The notes under the pieces: generated by a model
Seen by the model: the letters and a program-made list of their open reading frames with translations, nothing else
What the model was told of the DNA's origin: nothing
Database searches by the model: none
NCBI GenBank assembly: GCA_036272195.1
Contig: DATAZE010000016.1
Location: 1 to 64,000, forward strand
Reading direction: 5' to 3'
Origin: DASXHY01 sp036272195
GTDB taxonomy: Bacteria; Verrucomicrobiota; Verrucomicrobiia; Limisphaerales; DASXHY01
Length of the DNA stretch: 64,000 nt
Part shown: positions 39,122 through 48,952 of the stretch, piece by piece
Layout: each line of letters opens with the position of its first letter
How positions within the stretch are numbered: the first letter of the stretch is position 1
Position numbers and translations under genes: made by a program

Positions 39122-42100
39122 ATGAACGAAGATTTTGATGAAAACGCCGGCTCCTCGGCTCCGCGCAACGGAGGCCGTTTTTCCTCGCGTCCGAAAAGCC
39201 CGGGCGCAACCAATGGCAACGGGCACGCGCGACCAAAGAGTTTTGACTTCTGGACCGTCGCCGAAATCCTGGCTCGTCGCTGGCACTGGATCGTGGTCTG
39301 CGGCATCCTGGCCGCCGGCGCTTTCTTCACGCTCGGTTGGTTTTACATTCAACCGAATTATACCGCCGTCGCTGAACTTCTCCGTTATGAGACACCCGGC
39401 ACGAGCGATTTTCTCAAAGCAACGCCCCTGAGTTCTCAGACGTTTGCCGAATTACTCGCCGCTCCCGAGTTGTTGCGACTGGTCGCGCCGGAGGCCAAGC
39501 CGCCGCTCGCGCCGGACGAGCTTGCCAAGCGAGTGAAAATCGATCCGCAGGATGAATCGGATGTCGTAAAAGTCTCCCTCTCCGCGGCGACGCCGCAGGA
39601 AGCGGTGGATCTGGCGAATCTTTACAGCAGCGCCGTGACCAACTACACGACGCAGTTGCAGGCCGCACAGGCGGCCGCCGTCGCCGACACTTACTTAAAA
39701 GAGCAGGTCAAGCAGATGGACCAGGACATCACGGCGTTGACGGCGCAATTTCGCGGAATGCCGGATTCAGCACAGGCGTCCAACAAGCTGGAAACGGCAA
39801 AAAATCAATTGACCTCTCTTAGCCAAAACCCGGCGCTTTCCTCGCAATCGGCGTTCATGATTGAAAAGCTGAATGAGCAATTGACGACGGCGAGAATGGA
39901 TTTGAACCAGTTGCTGGTGAAATACACGGATGAACATCCGGCCGTGATCTCGGAACAAGCCAAGGTCAATACTCTCAGCAACGAACTGGCGCGGGCCACT
40001 GGCAGCAGCCACGGCAGTGAAGCCGCCGCGGTCATCCAGGCCAATGGCAGCGTGGTCCAGCCGGACCTCGAAGTCATACGCGCCCGACTGCGCTCGCTGG
40101 AAGATGCCCGCGTCACGCTCGACGCCCGCCAACGGGAGGCGCAATTGTACGCTTCCAATCCGCCGGGCATTGTACGCCTGTTTGCCCCGGCCCAGTTGAA
40201 GACCGTTCATTCGAGTCATCGACGATTGAAAATCGGAGCGGCTACCATTTTCGGCGGCGGCATCGGGATGGTTTTCGGTTTGTTGTTAGTGTTGCTCCTG
40301 GAAATCACCGATAAGCGGCTTTGGACGGTGGATGACCTGATACGGGTCACACGCCTTCCCGTGCTTACCACATTGGGCGATCTCAAGGCCATGAAGGAGC
40401 ATGCCCGCACTCAATGGGCGTTCCGGACATGGACGATGTTGCAGGGGCGTCTTAGCCGCTCGCAAAACCACGGATTGGTTTGCGGCGTGACTTCATCCAC
40501 GGAAGGCGAAGGCCGTTCCACTTGCATCAGCATGTTGGCGGAAGCCGCGAGCCTCGCCGGTTTTCGGGTGTTGACCATTGCCACTCGACCGTCTGTTTCC
40601 AATGGCGAATCCGCACATGAATTCGATGAAGAAACCCTTAACCATCATTCAGAAATGAATGCCGACGCCGATGCGAATACAAATGTGGATGGCAATGGAA
40701 CGACGCAAGCCAGGCCGATGCCAGATGCTTCTTCGAATGGCCCGCTGACCAGCAGCGTGCTCACTACACCTTCAGAAGTGACCGATAAATTGACCGACCC
40801 AAATGCCCGGCCAGTCGTCCACATTCCCCTGCCCGGCTGGGTCTGGAACCTGGAGCGCCGCAAGCAATGGCGCGACGCGCTGGCGCATTGGCGACAAATA
40901 GAAAACCTCGTTATTTTTGTGGAACTGCCACCGGCTTCGGTGCCGGAGGCGGTGCTTCTCGGAGCGAATTTGCCGAATCTTCTTTGGCTTACGGGCAGTG
41001 GCAAAGCCGACGCCGCCGAAACCCGCACCCAATTGGAGACGCTCCGCAACGCCCGTTGTAATCTTATCGGCGCCGTTCTGAATCGCGAGCCGTCGCGGCC
41101 CATTAAGAGTTATTTTCCGCGCTGGCTCGGTTGTCTCGCGCTCTTCCTGACGCTTGGCCTCGCCTCGGCGCGCGCGCAAACACCGCCGCCTGCAAGTCCG
41201 ACTGCAACGCTGCCAGCGGACGCCAACCCACAACCGGTGGCGGACGACACGAACACGACTTTGCTCACCGAACCGCCGCCGGCCGCCATGCCGCCGGAAA
41301 CCAATGGGCATTACTCCTTCTCTGTGGTCAGCCCGGAACAACGCGCGGATTGGGAGAAAAACTTAACGCTCGGCCCGGGTGATGTTTTGTCATTCGGGTT
41401 ATATGGCGACCCCGCTCTCACACGCGCGGAGATCACCATCGGGCCGGATGGGCGCATCAGTTACCTCGAAGCACAGGACGTGCTCGCGAGCGGTCTGACG
41501 GTGGATGGCCTGCGCCAAAAGGTGGACGATGCGCTCGGAAAATTCCGTCGCGGCCCTCGCACTATCATCACGCCGGTGGCGTATCACAGCAAAAAATATT
41601 ACGTGCTCGGCAAAGTAGTGCAGCGCGGCGTTTACACGCTGGACCGCCCGACGACCGTCCTGGAAGCGTTGGCCCGCGCCAAAGGCATCGAAAACGGCCA
41701 AGTAGATTATGACATCGTGGACGTGGCAGATTTACAGCGCGCGTTTCTCATGCGGGCGAACAAGCGCATCCCCATCGATTTTGAAAAACTATTTGCCGCC
41801 GGTGATTTGTCGCAAAACGTTCAGATTGAGCCGGGCGATTATCTTTATTTTCCCTCGACCGATATCAAACAGGTTTACGTTCTGGGCGAAGTCTCACTTC
41901 CGGGTGCGGTCACTTACCGGCCAAACTTGAGTATGTTGGCCGCCATCTCTTCACGCGGCGGGTTCGACGACAAGGCCTATAAATCGCACGTGCTGGTGGT
42001 GCGCGGCTCGCTTAATCATCCGGAAACGTTCGTGACCGGCCTGGGCACGACCGCGGACAGCATGCACGATTTCAAATTGGAACCGAACGACATCATTTAC

Positions 42101-42211
42101 GTTTCCTGGCGGCCCTTCATTCGCGGCGAAGAATTGCTCGATCTCGCCGCCACAGCTTTCGTCCAAGCCGCCGTCAGCGGCTGGGTCGGATCGGACATCG
42201 TAAGACCCTGA
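39122..42211 (+). CDS. fusion: polysaccharide co-polymerase, degenerate tyrosine kinase, SLBB export domain
   Basis: This 1029-residue membrane protein contains parts usually made by separate genes. Residues 56-76 and 372-394 are transmembrane helices flanking a Wzz-type periplasmic coiled-coil region. Residues 444-655 resemble a BY-kinase, but the Walker A reads STEGEGRSTC, with Arg in place of the usual GKST Lys, and an acidic, low-complexity insertion (500-545) interrupts it. Residues 667-686 form an internal signal-peptide-like segment (WLGCLALFLTLGLASARAQ). Residues 750-1000 are Poly_export plus SLBB repeats (LGPGDVLSFGLYGDP, YYVLGKVVQRGVYTL, VYVLGEVSLPGAVTY). It would span the inner membrane and reach the periplasm. 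Chain length control and export of exopolysaccharide are inferred. Confidence 0.85.
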   Translation: MNEDFDENAGSSAPRNGGRFSSRPKSPGATNGNGHARPKSFDFWTVAEILARRWHWIVVCGILAAGAFFTLGWFYIQPNYTAVAELLRYETPGTSDFLKATPLSSQTFAELLAAPELLRLVAPEAKPPLAPDELAKRVKIDPQDESDVVKVSLSAATPQEAVDLANLYSSAVTNYTTQLQAAQAAAVADTYLKEQVKQMDQDITALTAQFRGMPDSAQASNKLETAKNQLTSLSQNPALSSQSAFMIEKLNEQLTTARMDLNQLLVKYTDEHPAVISEQAKVNTLSNELARATGSSHGSEAAAVIQANGSVVQPDLEVIRARLRSLEDARVTLDARQREAQLYASNPPGIVRLFAPAQLKTVHSSHRRLKIGAATIFGGGIGMVFGLLLVLLLEITDKRLWTVDDLIRVTRLPVLTTLGDLKAMKEHARTQWAFRTWTMLQGRLSRSQNHGLVCGVTSSTEGEGRSTCISMLAEAASLAGFRVLTIATRPSVSNGESAHEFDEETLNHHSEMNADADANTNVDGNGTTQARPMPDASSNGPLTSSVLTTPSEVTDKLTDPNARPVVHIPLPGWVWNLERRKQWRDALAHWRQIENLVIFVELPPASVPEAVLLGANLPNLLWLTGSGKADAAETRTQLETLRNARCNLIGAVLNREPSRPIKSYFPRWLGCLALFLTLGLASARAQTPPPASPTATLPADANPQPVADDTNTTLLTEPPPAAMPPETNGHYSFSVVSPEQRADWEKNLTLGPGDVLSFGLYGDPALTRAEITIGPDGRISYLEAQDVLASGLTVDGLRQKVDDALGKFRRGPRTIITPVAYHSKKYYVLGKVVQRGVYTLDRPTTVLEALARAKGIENGQVDYDIVDVADLQRAFLMRANKRIPIDFEKLFAAGDLSQNVQIEPGDYLYFPSTDIKQVYVLGEVSLPGAVTYRPNLSMLAAISSRGGFDDKAYKSHVLVVRGSLNHPETFVTGLGTTADSMHDFKLEPNDIIYVSWRPFIRGEELLDLAATAFVQAAVSGWVGSDIVRP

Positions 42212-42223
42212 TCAATCCCGGTT

Positions 42224-43645
42224 ATGAAAACACGTTTTCTGACAGCACTCGTGCACGAATTGCCGGGCGCGGATTTCGAGTCCGCCGCAGGCGAATCCCG
42301 CATTCGACGACCATTGCGCATTGGCGGAGCGATTGTGTCGCGCCCCTGCGTTCGCGCGGCGCTGCCACCGGGTGATAGCCAGCTAAAGAACACCCATGCC
42401 TGTGCACCTACTCGCCGCTGGTGGCGATTTGCCACGGTCTGGCGCAAGAAACCCGCGGATAATTTCATCGCTGCATCGGGCCTCGGAAGATTTCTTCATT
42501 GCCTCGTGCTTAGTTTGGCGCCTGCGGCGCTGCTTGTTGTCACGGGCTGCAAAACTTCGGACTCTGGAGCGGCATCCTATGCAGGAACGTCTTATGCGGC
42601 GCTGTCCAATCCGCCACCGCAGGCGGTGAGCGTTCAAATGCAGTCGGTCACGAACCAACTCGATCCGGTATTGCTGCGTGCACCGACAAACCTGTTCACA
42701 CTCGGGCCGGGAGATAAATTAGACATTGAAATGCCGGAAGAAACCAATTCATTGACCTCGACGGTGGTTGGACCGGACGGAAAAATTTATTTCAGCCTTT
42801 TGCCCGGATTGGATGTGTGGGGGCTGACGCTCGGGCAGACGCGGGAAATGATCGAGCATGAACTCGGCCGGTATGTCCGGGGACAGCCGCAAGTGAACGT
42901 CACGCTGCGGGACGTGCAAAGCAAGCATGTTTGGCTGCTGGGGCGCTTCCAGGCACCGGGCATTTACAACATGGCAGCACCGACGACACTGCTCGAAGCC
43001 ATTGCAGCGGCAGGCGGCTCGCAATCGTTTGCCGGCCAAAGACAAATCAGCGAAGGCGGGCCTCTGGGTGAAGATCTTGCAGACTTGGGTCACAGTTTCG
43101 TTGTTCGCAACGGCCAAATGTTGCCGGTTGATCTATACGGTCTTTTGGACAAGGGCGATTTGTCTCAAAATATTTATCTGCAACCCGATGATTTTGTCTA
43201 CTTCGCTCCCGCGTACGCCAAGGAGGTGTATGTGCTGGGGGCGGTGGTCCAACCAAAGCCCGTGCAATATATAAGGGGAATGTCGTTGATGCAGGCCATA
43301 GCGGGCGCTTACGGAACGGTGCGCGACGCGTACCTGGCGCACGTGACCATTGTGCGCGGCTCGCTGGCGCAACCGCAGGTGGCTTTCGTGAATTACTACG
43401 ACATCGTCAAAGGTCACGCGCCGGATGTGCAGCTCCAGCCGAACGACATCGTTTACGTGCCGCTCACGCGGTATCGCTATCTCAGGAAGTACCTCGATGT
43501 TGCGCTCAATACGTTCGTCAGCTCCGTCGCGATCAATGAGGGAACGAAGATTTCCACGCCGCGCAACAATGGAATTCCCGGGGTCATCATTCCGGCAGGC
43601 AGCGGCATCACGATCGTTCCTCCGCCCGCGCCGCCAATTCATTGA
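42224..43645 (+). CDS. SLBB-domain polysaccharide export lipoprotein (OPX)
   Basis: The 473-residue Wza-type protein has a lipobox (LLVVTGC, Cys 109) preceded by a hydrophobic segment. It would be a periplasmic or outer-membrane lipoprotein. The export domain (LFTLGPGDKLDIEMPEETNS) and two SLBB repeats follow (VWLLGRFQAPGIYNM; VYVLGAVVQPKPVQY). Residues 1-85, ahead of the lipobox, are odd: basic, Arg-rich and not a signal peptide. The true start may be a TTG or GTG closer to the lipobox, since no later ATG exists upstream of it. It follows the fusion gene by 12 bases, so the two are one operon. It is likely to form the exit pore for a polysaccharide. Confidence 0.86.
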   Translation: MKTRFLTALVHELPGADFESAAGESRIRRPLRIGGAIVSRPCVRAALPPGDSQLKNTHACAPTRRWWRFATVWRKKPADNFIAASGLGRFLHCLVLSLAPAALLVVTGCKTSDSGAASYAGTSYAALSNPPPQAVSVQMQSVTNQLDPVLLRAPTNLFTLGPGDKLDIEMPEETNSLTSTVVGPDGKIYFSLLPGLDVWGLTLGQTREMIEHELGRYVRGQPQVNVTLRDVQSKHVWLLGRFQAPGIYNMAAPTTLLEAIAAAGGSQSFAGQRQISEGGPLGEDLADLGHSFVVRNGQMLPVDLYGLLDKGDLSQNIYLQPDDFVYFAPAYAKEVYVLGAVVQPKPVQYIRGMSLMQAIAGAYGTVRDAYLAHVTIVRGSLAQPQVAFVNYYDIVKGHAPDVQLQPNDIVYVPLTRYRYLRKYLDVALNTFVSSVAINEGTKISTPRNNGIPGVIIPAGSGITIVPPPAPPIH

Positions 43646-43646
43646 G

Positions 43647-44768
43647 TCACGCGGATTCGCGGAGCAAATCGGTCAATGCCTTCACCGCCAGTTCCGGCGC
43701 GAGGATTGGTTTCGCGATAAAATTAAGACTGCTGCGTGAAGCGGGGCCGGCCTGCACTTCAAACTCATTCAGCGATGCCACGAAAATCACCGGTGTGTCG
43801 GCGTTGGTCGATGTGGCATGAAATTTTTTGCAAAGCTCGAAGCCGTTCATGTCCGGCATTCCCACATCCGTCAGCAGCAAATTGAAACGATTGTCTGCGG
43901 CCAGGTTCAACGCGAGTTGCGGTTCGCCGACGGCCAAAGCGCGAAGATGCGCCTGCTCGAGCGCGGCGCACGTTGATTTGCGCGAAGCTTCGTCGTCATC
44001 CACCACGAGAATCAGCGGCGACGGGATGCCATCACCTAATTGCGGGGCGCTGCGAGTGGACAAGGAATCCAGTATTCTTAACGCGTCAACAATCGTTCGC
44101 AATGATGAGGGACTCATCATCTGCGGTTTGGAATGGAGTTCCTTGATCATCGCGTCCAGCGCGCCGGTGAGGTGCGCGGTCGCGCTGAAACCGGCCAGCG
44201 AGACAATGCTGGCCAATTGATGCACCGCCCGATGCAATGCAAGCAACCGCTCCGCATTCGAGTGATCGCCAGCCAGTCCTTCCACCAGACGCCGCACCGC
44301 AGCCACCCGCACCGGCATCGCGATGGAAACTTCCTTGCGAAAATCTTTCAGTATGAACGCGGTGTCATTCGAAACCGCCATTTCAGCGGGAGCAAAGGCG
44401 GTTGCGGCTAGAAGGTCGCGCACCTCTTTCATCAGGCGTTTCGGCCCGCATGCGTTTTTTGCAAATATCTTTGTCGCGCCGGCCGCGGTCGCTTCCTTTC
44501 CGAGCGCACCGGCAAAGGCGTTGGACATCACGATGACCGGTAACGCTTCCAACCTTTGCTGTGAGCGAATGTATTTTAAGACCTCCACGCCGTTGACGTT
44601 GGGCAGCATCAGATCCAGCACGACCACGTCCGGCGGATTTCCTTTCAACCTCTGGATGGCGATGGCTCCGTCCGGCGCGACTTCCGCGCTGAATCCTTCC
44701 TTTTCGAAACTGTCGCGATAAATCGCGGCGATCAGCCCGTCGTCTTCGGTGATAAGAACCCGCTTCAT
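43647..44768 (-). CDS. REC-Hpt-REC phosphorelay protein
   Basis: This 373-residue soluble protein consists of an N-terminal receiver (RVLITEDDGLIAAIYRDSF, VVVLDLMLPNVNGVEVLKYI), a central helical Hpt-like segment (LLALHRAVHQLASIVSLAGF, with the likely phospho-His in HRAVHQLA) and a C-terminal receiver (LILVVDDDEASRKSTCAALE, LLLTDVGMPDMNGFELCKK). There is no output domain, so it is a phosphate shuttle. Its start overlaps the stop of the upstream hybrid kinase as ATGA, so the two are co-translated and presumably partners. It is convergent with the polysaccharide operon, with stops 2 bases apart. Confidence 0.87.
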   Translation of the reverse strand: MKRVLITEDDGLIAAIYRDSFEKEGFSAEVAPDGAIAIQRLKGNPPDVVVLDLMLPNVNGVEVLKYIRSQQRLEALPVIVMSNAFAGALGKEATAAGATKIFAKNACGPKRLMKEVRDLLAATAFAPAEMAVSNDTAFILKDFRKEVSIAMPVRVAAVRRLVEGLAGDHSNAERLLALHRAVHQLASIVSLAGFSATAHLTGALDAMIKELHSKPQMMSPSSLRTIVDALRILDSLSTRSAPQLGDGIPSPLILVVDDDEASRKSTCAALEQAHLRALAVGEPQLALNLAADNRFNLLLTDVGMPDMNGFELCKKFHATSTNADTPVIFVASLNEFEVQAGPASRSSLNFIAKPILAPELAVKALTDLLRESA

Positions 44769-47446
44769 GACACAGCGGCCGACGTCGACATGCCGCGTGC
44801 CTTCTGATACTCGTCGATAAACTGGCGCACCCGTTCAAGCTGGATCAGGAATTCCTGGTAAGTTTCGGCGACACCTTCCAACGTGCCCGCCTCGCCCATT
44901 TGTTCCAATTGTGAAAGGGTCGGCACGATCGCAACCATTCCGAGCGAGGCGCTCGCGCCGATAAATTTGTGAGCAAGAAGCCGGACGTCGCGGGCGCTGC
45001 CACTTTGAATTGCAATTGCGAGGCCCTGGCTGATTTCGGTGGCCTGGATCAAAAAGGCCCCGAGGAGCCGTTGGATTTTCTCCATGTTGTTCCTGGTCAC
45101 ATCCGTCAATCGTTCCAAATCCACCGGCGCCTCCGTGGAGGCAGTCATGGTTCCGCCTTCCGCGACCGAGGCGGCGACGGCTATTCGTAACGGCAGTGAC
45201 ATTGCTTGCGGTTTTCCATTCGGAATGGTTCTGCCATTGGCCTTTCCGTTGCCTGTCCATTTCTCAATGGCGCGGCTCAGGTCGGGAAGTTGCACTGGCT
45301 TGCTTACGTAATCGTCCATGCCGGCAGTGAGACATTTGTCACGATCACCTTGCATCGCGTTTGCGGTCATCGCGATAATATGCAGGCGCCTGGTGCCATG
45401 TGTCGCTTCGTCTTCCCGGATACGTTTGGTTGCCTCGTAGCCGTCCATCTCCGGCATCATGCAATCCATCAGCACAATGTCATAAGACGCGCGGCGCAGC
45501 GCTTCCAGCACCTCGCGGCCGTTCTCGGCGACGTCCGCTGTGTATCCAAGCTGTTCCAATTGGCCGAGCGCGACGTCCTTGTTAATCGAATTATCCTCAG
45601 CGAGGAGAATGCGGCCCTTGTGCGGCGCGCGCGGTCCGGAGGAATTTTCCCTGGCGGACTTTTCAACGGCTGCCGTTCTTTGCCCGCCAAGGGCGTGCGC
45701 GATGCAATTAAACAGACACGATTGCTTGGCCGGCTTGACCAGGCACGCATTGATGCCGACGGAGCGCAACTCGTCCTGCTCCAATTGTTCGCCGAGTGAT
45801 GAAAGCATGATTAATTTCGTATTGGCGATGGCGGGGTCGGATTTGATCGCACGGGCGAGCATGACTCCGTCCATTACCGGCATTTGCATGTCAAGGATGA
45901 CCAGGTCAAATGGTGAACCAACTGCCACGGCCTCGCGCAATATCTCAAGCGCCTCCGCGCCGCCGCTGCTGGAAGTGTTTTGAATCTTCCACGCAAGGAG
46001 CTGATAATGGAGGATTTCGCGATTGGTTGCGTTGTCGTCCACGATCAACACCCGCGAACCTGTCAGGTCGAGGCTGGTACGGAGCGCGTCCTGTTTTATC
46101 TGGGATTGTTTCTCGAGTTGCGCTGTGAACCAGAATATCGAGCCTTTGCCAACTTCGCTGCTCACCCCGATTTCGCCGTTCATCATTTCGACGAGGCTGC
46201 GGCAAATCGCAAGGCCCAATCCCGTTCCGCCATAACGCCTGGTGGTGGAGGTGTCGGCCTGACTGAATGCCTGGAACAACTTCGCCTGGCCTTCGAGGGC
46301 GATGCCAATGCCGGAGTCTCTGACCTCGCAACGCAATGTGACGTGCGTCGGCGATTCTTGTGTCTGATGGATGCGAATGGAGACTTCGCCGGCGTTGCCG
46401 GTGAATTTGATGGCGTTGCTCAACAGGTTGTTGAAAATCTGACGCAGACGATTGGGGTCGCCTCGCAGGAACAAGGGCGTGCCGGGATCGACACAGCCGG
46501 CGAGTTCGATTTTTTTGGCCGCGGCACGTTCAGCGAGGACGTCCAGGGCGCCTTCGAGCGTTTCGCGCAAATCAAAATCGAGTTTCTCGAACGTCAGTTT
46601 GCGTGCTTCGATTTTTGAGAAGTCGAGGATGTCGTTGATGATCGTGAGCAGCGAATTGGCGCTGAGCCGGATGGTATCGGCAAAATTGCGTTGCTTGGGG
46701 CTGAGTTGCGTTCCGAGCAACAGGTCGGTCATCCCCATGACGCCGTTCATGGGCGTGCGAATCTCATGGCTCATATTGGCGAGAAATTCACTCTTGGTGC
46801 GGGTGGCGGCTTCCGCGGCTTCCTTGGCACTGCGCAATTCCTCCTCCATTCGTTTGCGTTCGGCGATTTCGGCGTGCAGAGATTGATTGGCGGCCGTCAA
46901 TTCAGCCGTGCGCGCCTGGACGACTTTTTCCAAGTCGGTCATCCGCGCTTTCGCCTGTTGGGCGAGGTTCCATTTTTCCGTCAGCGCTTCGGCCAATTGC
47001 AAAACTTCGATCACCTCGAAGGGTTTTTTCAAAATGACCAACCGGTCGGTGCAACCGAGATTTTTCAGCATGTCATCCCACGAATAATCCGAATAGGCGG
47101 TGCAGATGACTACTTGAAGATCGGGATATTCCTGCCAGATGCGCATGACGGTCTCGATGCCGTCCCAACCGGGGGGCATGCGCACGTCCACGAACGCGAG
47201 CGGATAAGGCCGGCCTTCAGCCACGGCCTTGCGCACCATTTCCAAACCTTCCTTCCCCTGGAAGGCCGAATCGATTTCGAAACCGGCGTTGCCGGGAACT
47301 GTCTCTTCGCCGAACAACAGCGCCTCCGCCGCATCCAATGCCCCGCCGGTGGCGTTGGCGGTGCTAAAAATTTTGCGAAAATCCTTATGAATTGCTTCGT
47401 TGTCGTCGACAACCAGAATCCGCCGGTGGGACGTCTTAGTGCTCAT
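44765..47446 (-). CDS. large hybrid histidine kinase REC-HisKA-HATPase-REC-REC-Hpt
   Basis: This 893-residue cytoplasmic kinase shows a full phosphorelay in one chain. An N-terminal receiver (ILVVDDNEAIHKDF, FVDVRMPPGWDGIET) and a coiled coil are followed by HisKA (FLANMSHEIRTPMNGVMGMT) and ATPase (IFNNLLSNAIKFT, DSGIGIA, GGTGLGLAICRSLVEMMNG). Two more receivers follow (VLIVDDNATNREI, LVILDMQMPVMDG; ILLAEDNSINKDVALGQ, IVLMDCMMPEMDGYEAT), then a C-terminal Hpt (LLAHKFIGASASLGM). No input sensor or membrane domain is visible, so the first receiver may be the input. It is coupled to the REC-Hpt-REC gene. Target genes are not evident. Confidence 0.92.
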   Translation of the reverse strand: MSTKTSHRRILVVDDNEAIHKDFRKIFSTANATGGALDAAEALLFGEETVPGNAGFEIDSAFQGKEGLEMVRKAVAEGRPYPLAFVDVRMPPGWDGIETVMRIWQEYPDLQVVICTAYSDYSWDDMLKNLGCTDRLVILKKPFEVIEVLQLAEALTEKWNLAQQAKARMTDLEKVVQARTAELTAANQSLHAEIAERKRMEEELRSAKEAAEAATRTKSEFLANMSHEIRTPMNGVMGMTDLLLGTQLSPKQRNFADTIRLSANSLLTIINDILDFSKIEARKLTFEKLDFDLRETLEGALDVLAERAAAKKIELAGCVDPGTPLFLRGDPNRLRQIFNNLLSNAIKFTGNAGEVSIRIHQTQESPTHVTLRCEVRDSGIGIALEGQAKLFQAFSQADTSTTRRYGGTGLGLAICRSLVEMMNGEIGVSSEVGKGSIFWFTAQLEKQSQIKQDALRTSLDLTGSRVLIVDDNATNREILHYQLLAWKIQNTSSSGGAEALEILREAVAVGSPFDLVILDMQMPVMDGVMLARAIKSDPAIANTKLIMLSSLGEQLEQDELRSVGINACLVKPAKQSCLFNCIAHALGGQRTAAVEKSARENSSGPRAPHKGRILLAEDNSINKDVALGQLEQLGYTADVAENGREVLEALRRASYDIVLMDCMMPEMDGYEATKRIREDEATHGTRRLHIIAMTANAMQGDRDKCLTAGMDDYVSKPVQLPDLSRAIEKWTGNGKANGRTIPNGKPQAMSLPLRIAVAASVAEGGTMTASTEAPVDLERLTDVTRNNMEKIQRLLGAFLIQATEISQGLAIAIQSGSARDVRLLAHKFIGASASLGMVAIVPTLSQLEQMGEAGTLEGVAETYQEFLIQLERVRQFIDEYQKARGMSTSAAVS

Positions 47447-47784
47447 GTTTCAAAAACGCTCGGATAACCGGGCGAGTTTTAGCAGAATAATGGCCAACAT
47501 AAGCGGGATGAGACGTTATCGGGTATTACCCGGAACGATCCATGCTTTGCGCAGCCGTCCGCCGAGGTCTACTGTCCCAATCGTGGCCACTTTTGGGACA
47601 ACCACTTCGAGCCATGGACAGTAAGTCTGTATCAGGAAAAAGTTCCAAATCCCAACATCCAAGTTCCAGAGGACATCCAAGATCGAATTCGGACTCACAT
47701 TGGCGATTGAAAAGCAGGCGGGTGCGCGCTCCGTAACCCATGGCAAAACTTTGACATGCCTGCGACAGGCTTTATCCTGCGCGC
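47447..47784. other. divergent intergenic region with a repeat-like tract
   Basis: This spacer separates the hybrid kinase and aroB, which are divergent, so promoters of both lie here. Near 47640-47685 a word-like stretch (TTCCAAATCCCAACATCCAA, GTTCCAGAGGACATCCAAG) resembles the dispersed tracts in bioF and bioA. No ORF with coding character was recognised, and no RNA gene was seen. Confidence 0.5.
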
Positions 47785-48876
47785 GTGCGAATTGTCGAAG
47801 TGCCGCTTGGCGCCCGCAGCTACGAAATTGTTATTGGGCCCGGATTGCTCCCGGAATTAGGCGGTCATTGCGCCAGCCTGAAAATGGGGGGCCGTTGCGC
47901 CATCATTTCAGATCGCAACGTTGCTCCCAAATTTGCCAGGGCGGCGCAACTTAGTTTGAAAAAAGTTGGGTTCGATTCTGCCCTGATCACCGTGCCGGCC
48001 GGGGAGACTGCAAAGAGTCTGAAGGTGGTGGAGCATTGTTACGATGCGCTCGCGAAGCATCGATTGGAACGGAAGTCGTTCATTGTCGCTTTAGGCGGAG
48101 GCGTGGTTGGGGACCTGGCGGGATTTGTGGCGGCGACTTACTTGAGGGGCATTGCGTTCGTGCAAGTGCCTACGACGTTACTCGCGCTGGTGGACAGTTC
48201 CGTCGGCGGAAAAGTGGGCGTGAACCTGAAATCGGGGAAAAATCTGGTGGGCGCTTTTCATCAACCGCGGCTGGTGCTGTGCGATCTGAATTCCTTGCGA
48301 ACCTTGCCCGTGCGCGAATTCCGCGCCGGCCTTGCGGAGGTCATCAAATACGGGATCATTTATGACGCGGCGTTGTTTGAACGCCTGGAGCGCGATTTGC
48401 CCAAGTTGATCAAACGTGATCCTGAAACACTCGAGGAAGTCATCGCCCACTGCTGCGAAATCAAAGCGGAGGTGGTCAGCCAGGACGAAACGGAAAGCGG
48501 CCTGCGCGCCATTTTGAATTTTGGCCATACGATTGGCCATGCGATCGAGAATATTTCCGGTTACGGAAAATATCTGCACGGCGAGGCGATTTCCATTGGA
48601 CAGATTGCCGCGGCGAAAATTTCAGCGTTCCTCCTCGGCTTGCCGGATTCGGAGGTGGCAAGAATTCGCACGCTGTTTCAGAGCGCGGGTTTGCCTGCGA
48701 CGATCCGATTGACTGCGGCGCAACGAAAAAAACTTCTTGCTGCGATGCGGCTGGACAAAAAAGTCGTGGGCGGTGAAATCAAATTCGTGCTCGCAAAAAA
48801 GATGGGCGAGACGGCGTGGGGACAGAACGTGCCTGAGCGGTTAATTCAAGAAGCGCTGGATTTCGTTTCTCCATGA
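47785..48876 (+). CDS. aroB: 3-dehydroquinate synthase
   Basis: This 363-residue NAD- and metal-dependent enzyme converts DAHP to 3-dehydroquinate, the second step of the shikimate pathway. Motifs are PAGETAKSLKVVEHCYDAL, LGGGVVGDLAGFVAATYLRG, PTTLLALVDSSVGGKVGVN, EVIKYGII and NFGHTIGHAIE; these include the metal ligands and nucleotide loop. The start is GTG at 47785, close to the first strand (RIVEVPLGARSYEI). It is followed after 76 bases by an unknown gene and then pabA/trpG, so chorismate-related genes lie close together. Confidence 0.95.
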   Translation: MRIVEVPLGARSYEIVIGPGLLPELGGHCASLKMGGRCAIISDRNVAPKFARAAQLSLKKVGFDSALITVPAGETAKSLKVVEHCYDALAKHRLERKSFIVALGGGVVGDLAGFVAATYLRGIAFVQVPTTLLALVDSSVGGKVGVNLKSGKNLVGAFHQPRLVLCDLNSLRTLPVREFRAGLAEVIKYGIIYDAALFERLERDLPKLIKRDPETLEEVIAHCCEIKAEVVSQDETESGLRAILNFGHTIGHAIENISGYGKYLHGEAISIGQIAAAKISAFLLGLPDSEVARIRTLFQSAGLPATIRLTAAQRKKLLAAMRLDKKVVGGEIKFVLAKKMGETAWGQNVPERLIQEALDFVSP

Positions 48877-48927
48877 ATCCTGAATCCCACCTCAACATCG
48901 CTTTGCACCGTCCGTGCGTTTTAAATC

Positions 48928-48948
48928 TCACGGGCGAGACGCCCGTGA
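48928..48948. repeat. GRDARA-type palindrome
   Basis: TCACGGGCG AGA CGCCCGTGA is a perfect 9-base stem with a 3-base loop, ending 4 bases before the ATG of the next gene. It thus covers the ribosome-binding region. If translated it gives GRDAR, which accounts for an open frame reaching upstream of the gene. Confidence 0.85.
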
Positions 48949-48952
48949 CACT

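Noticed and set aside
48914..48952. extension of the unknown gene at 48953 into GRDAR sequence
   Set aside because: It again translates a palindrome; the ATG at 48953 is a better start.
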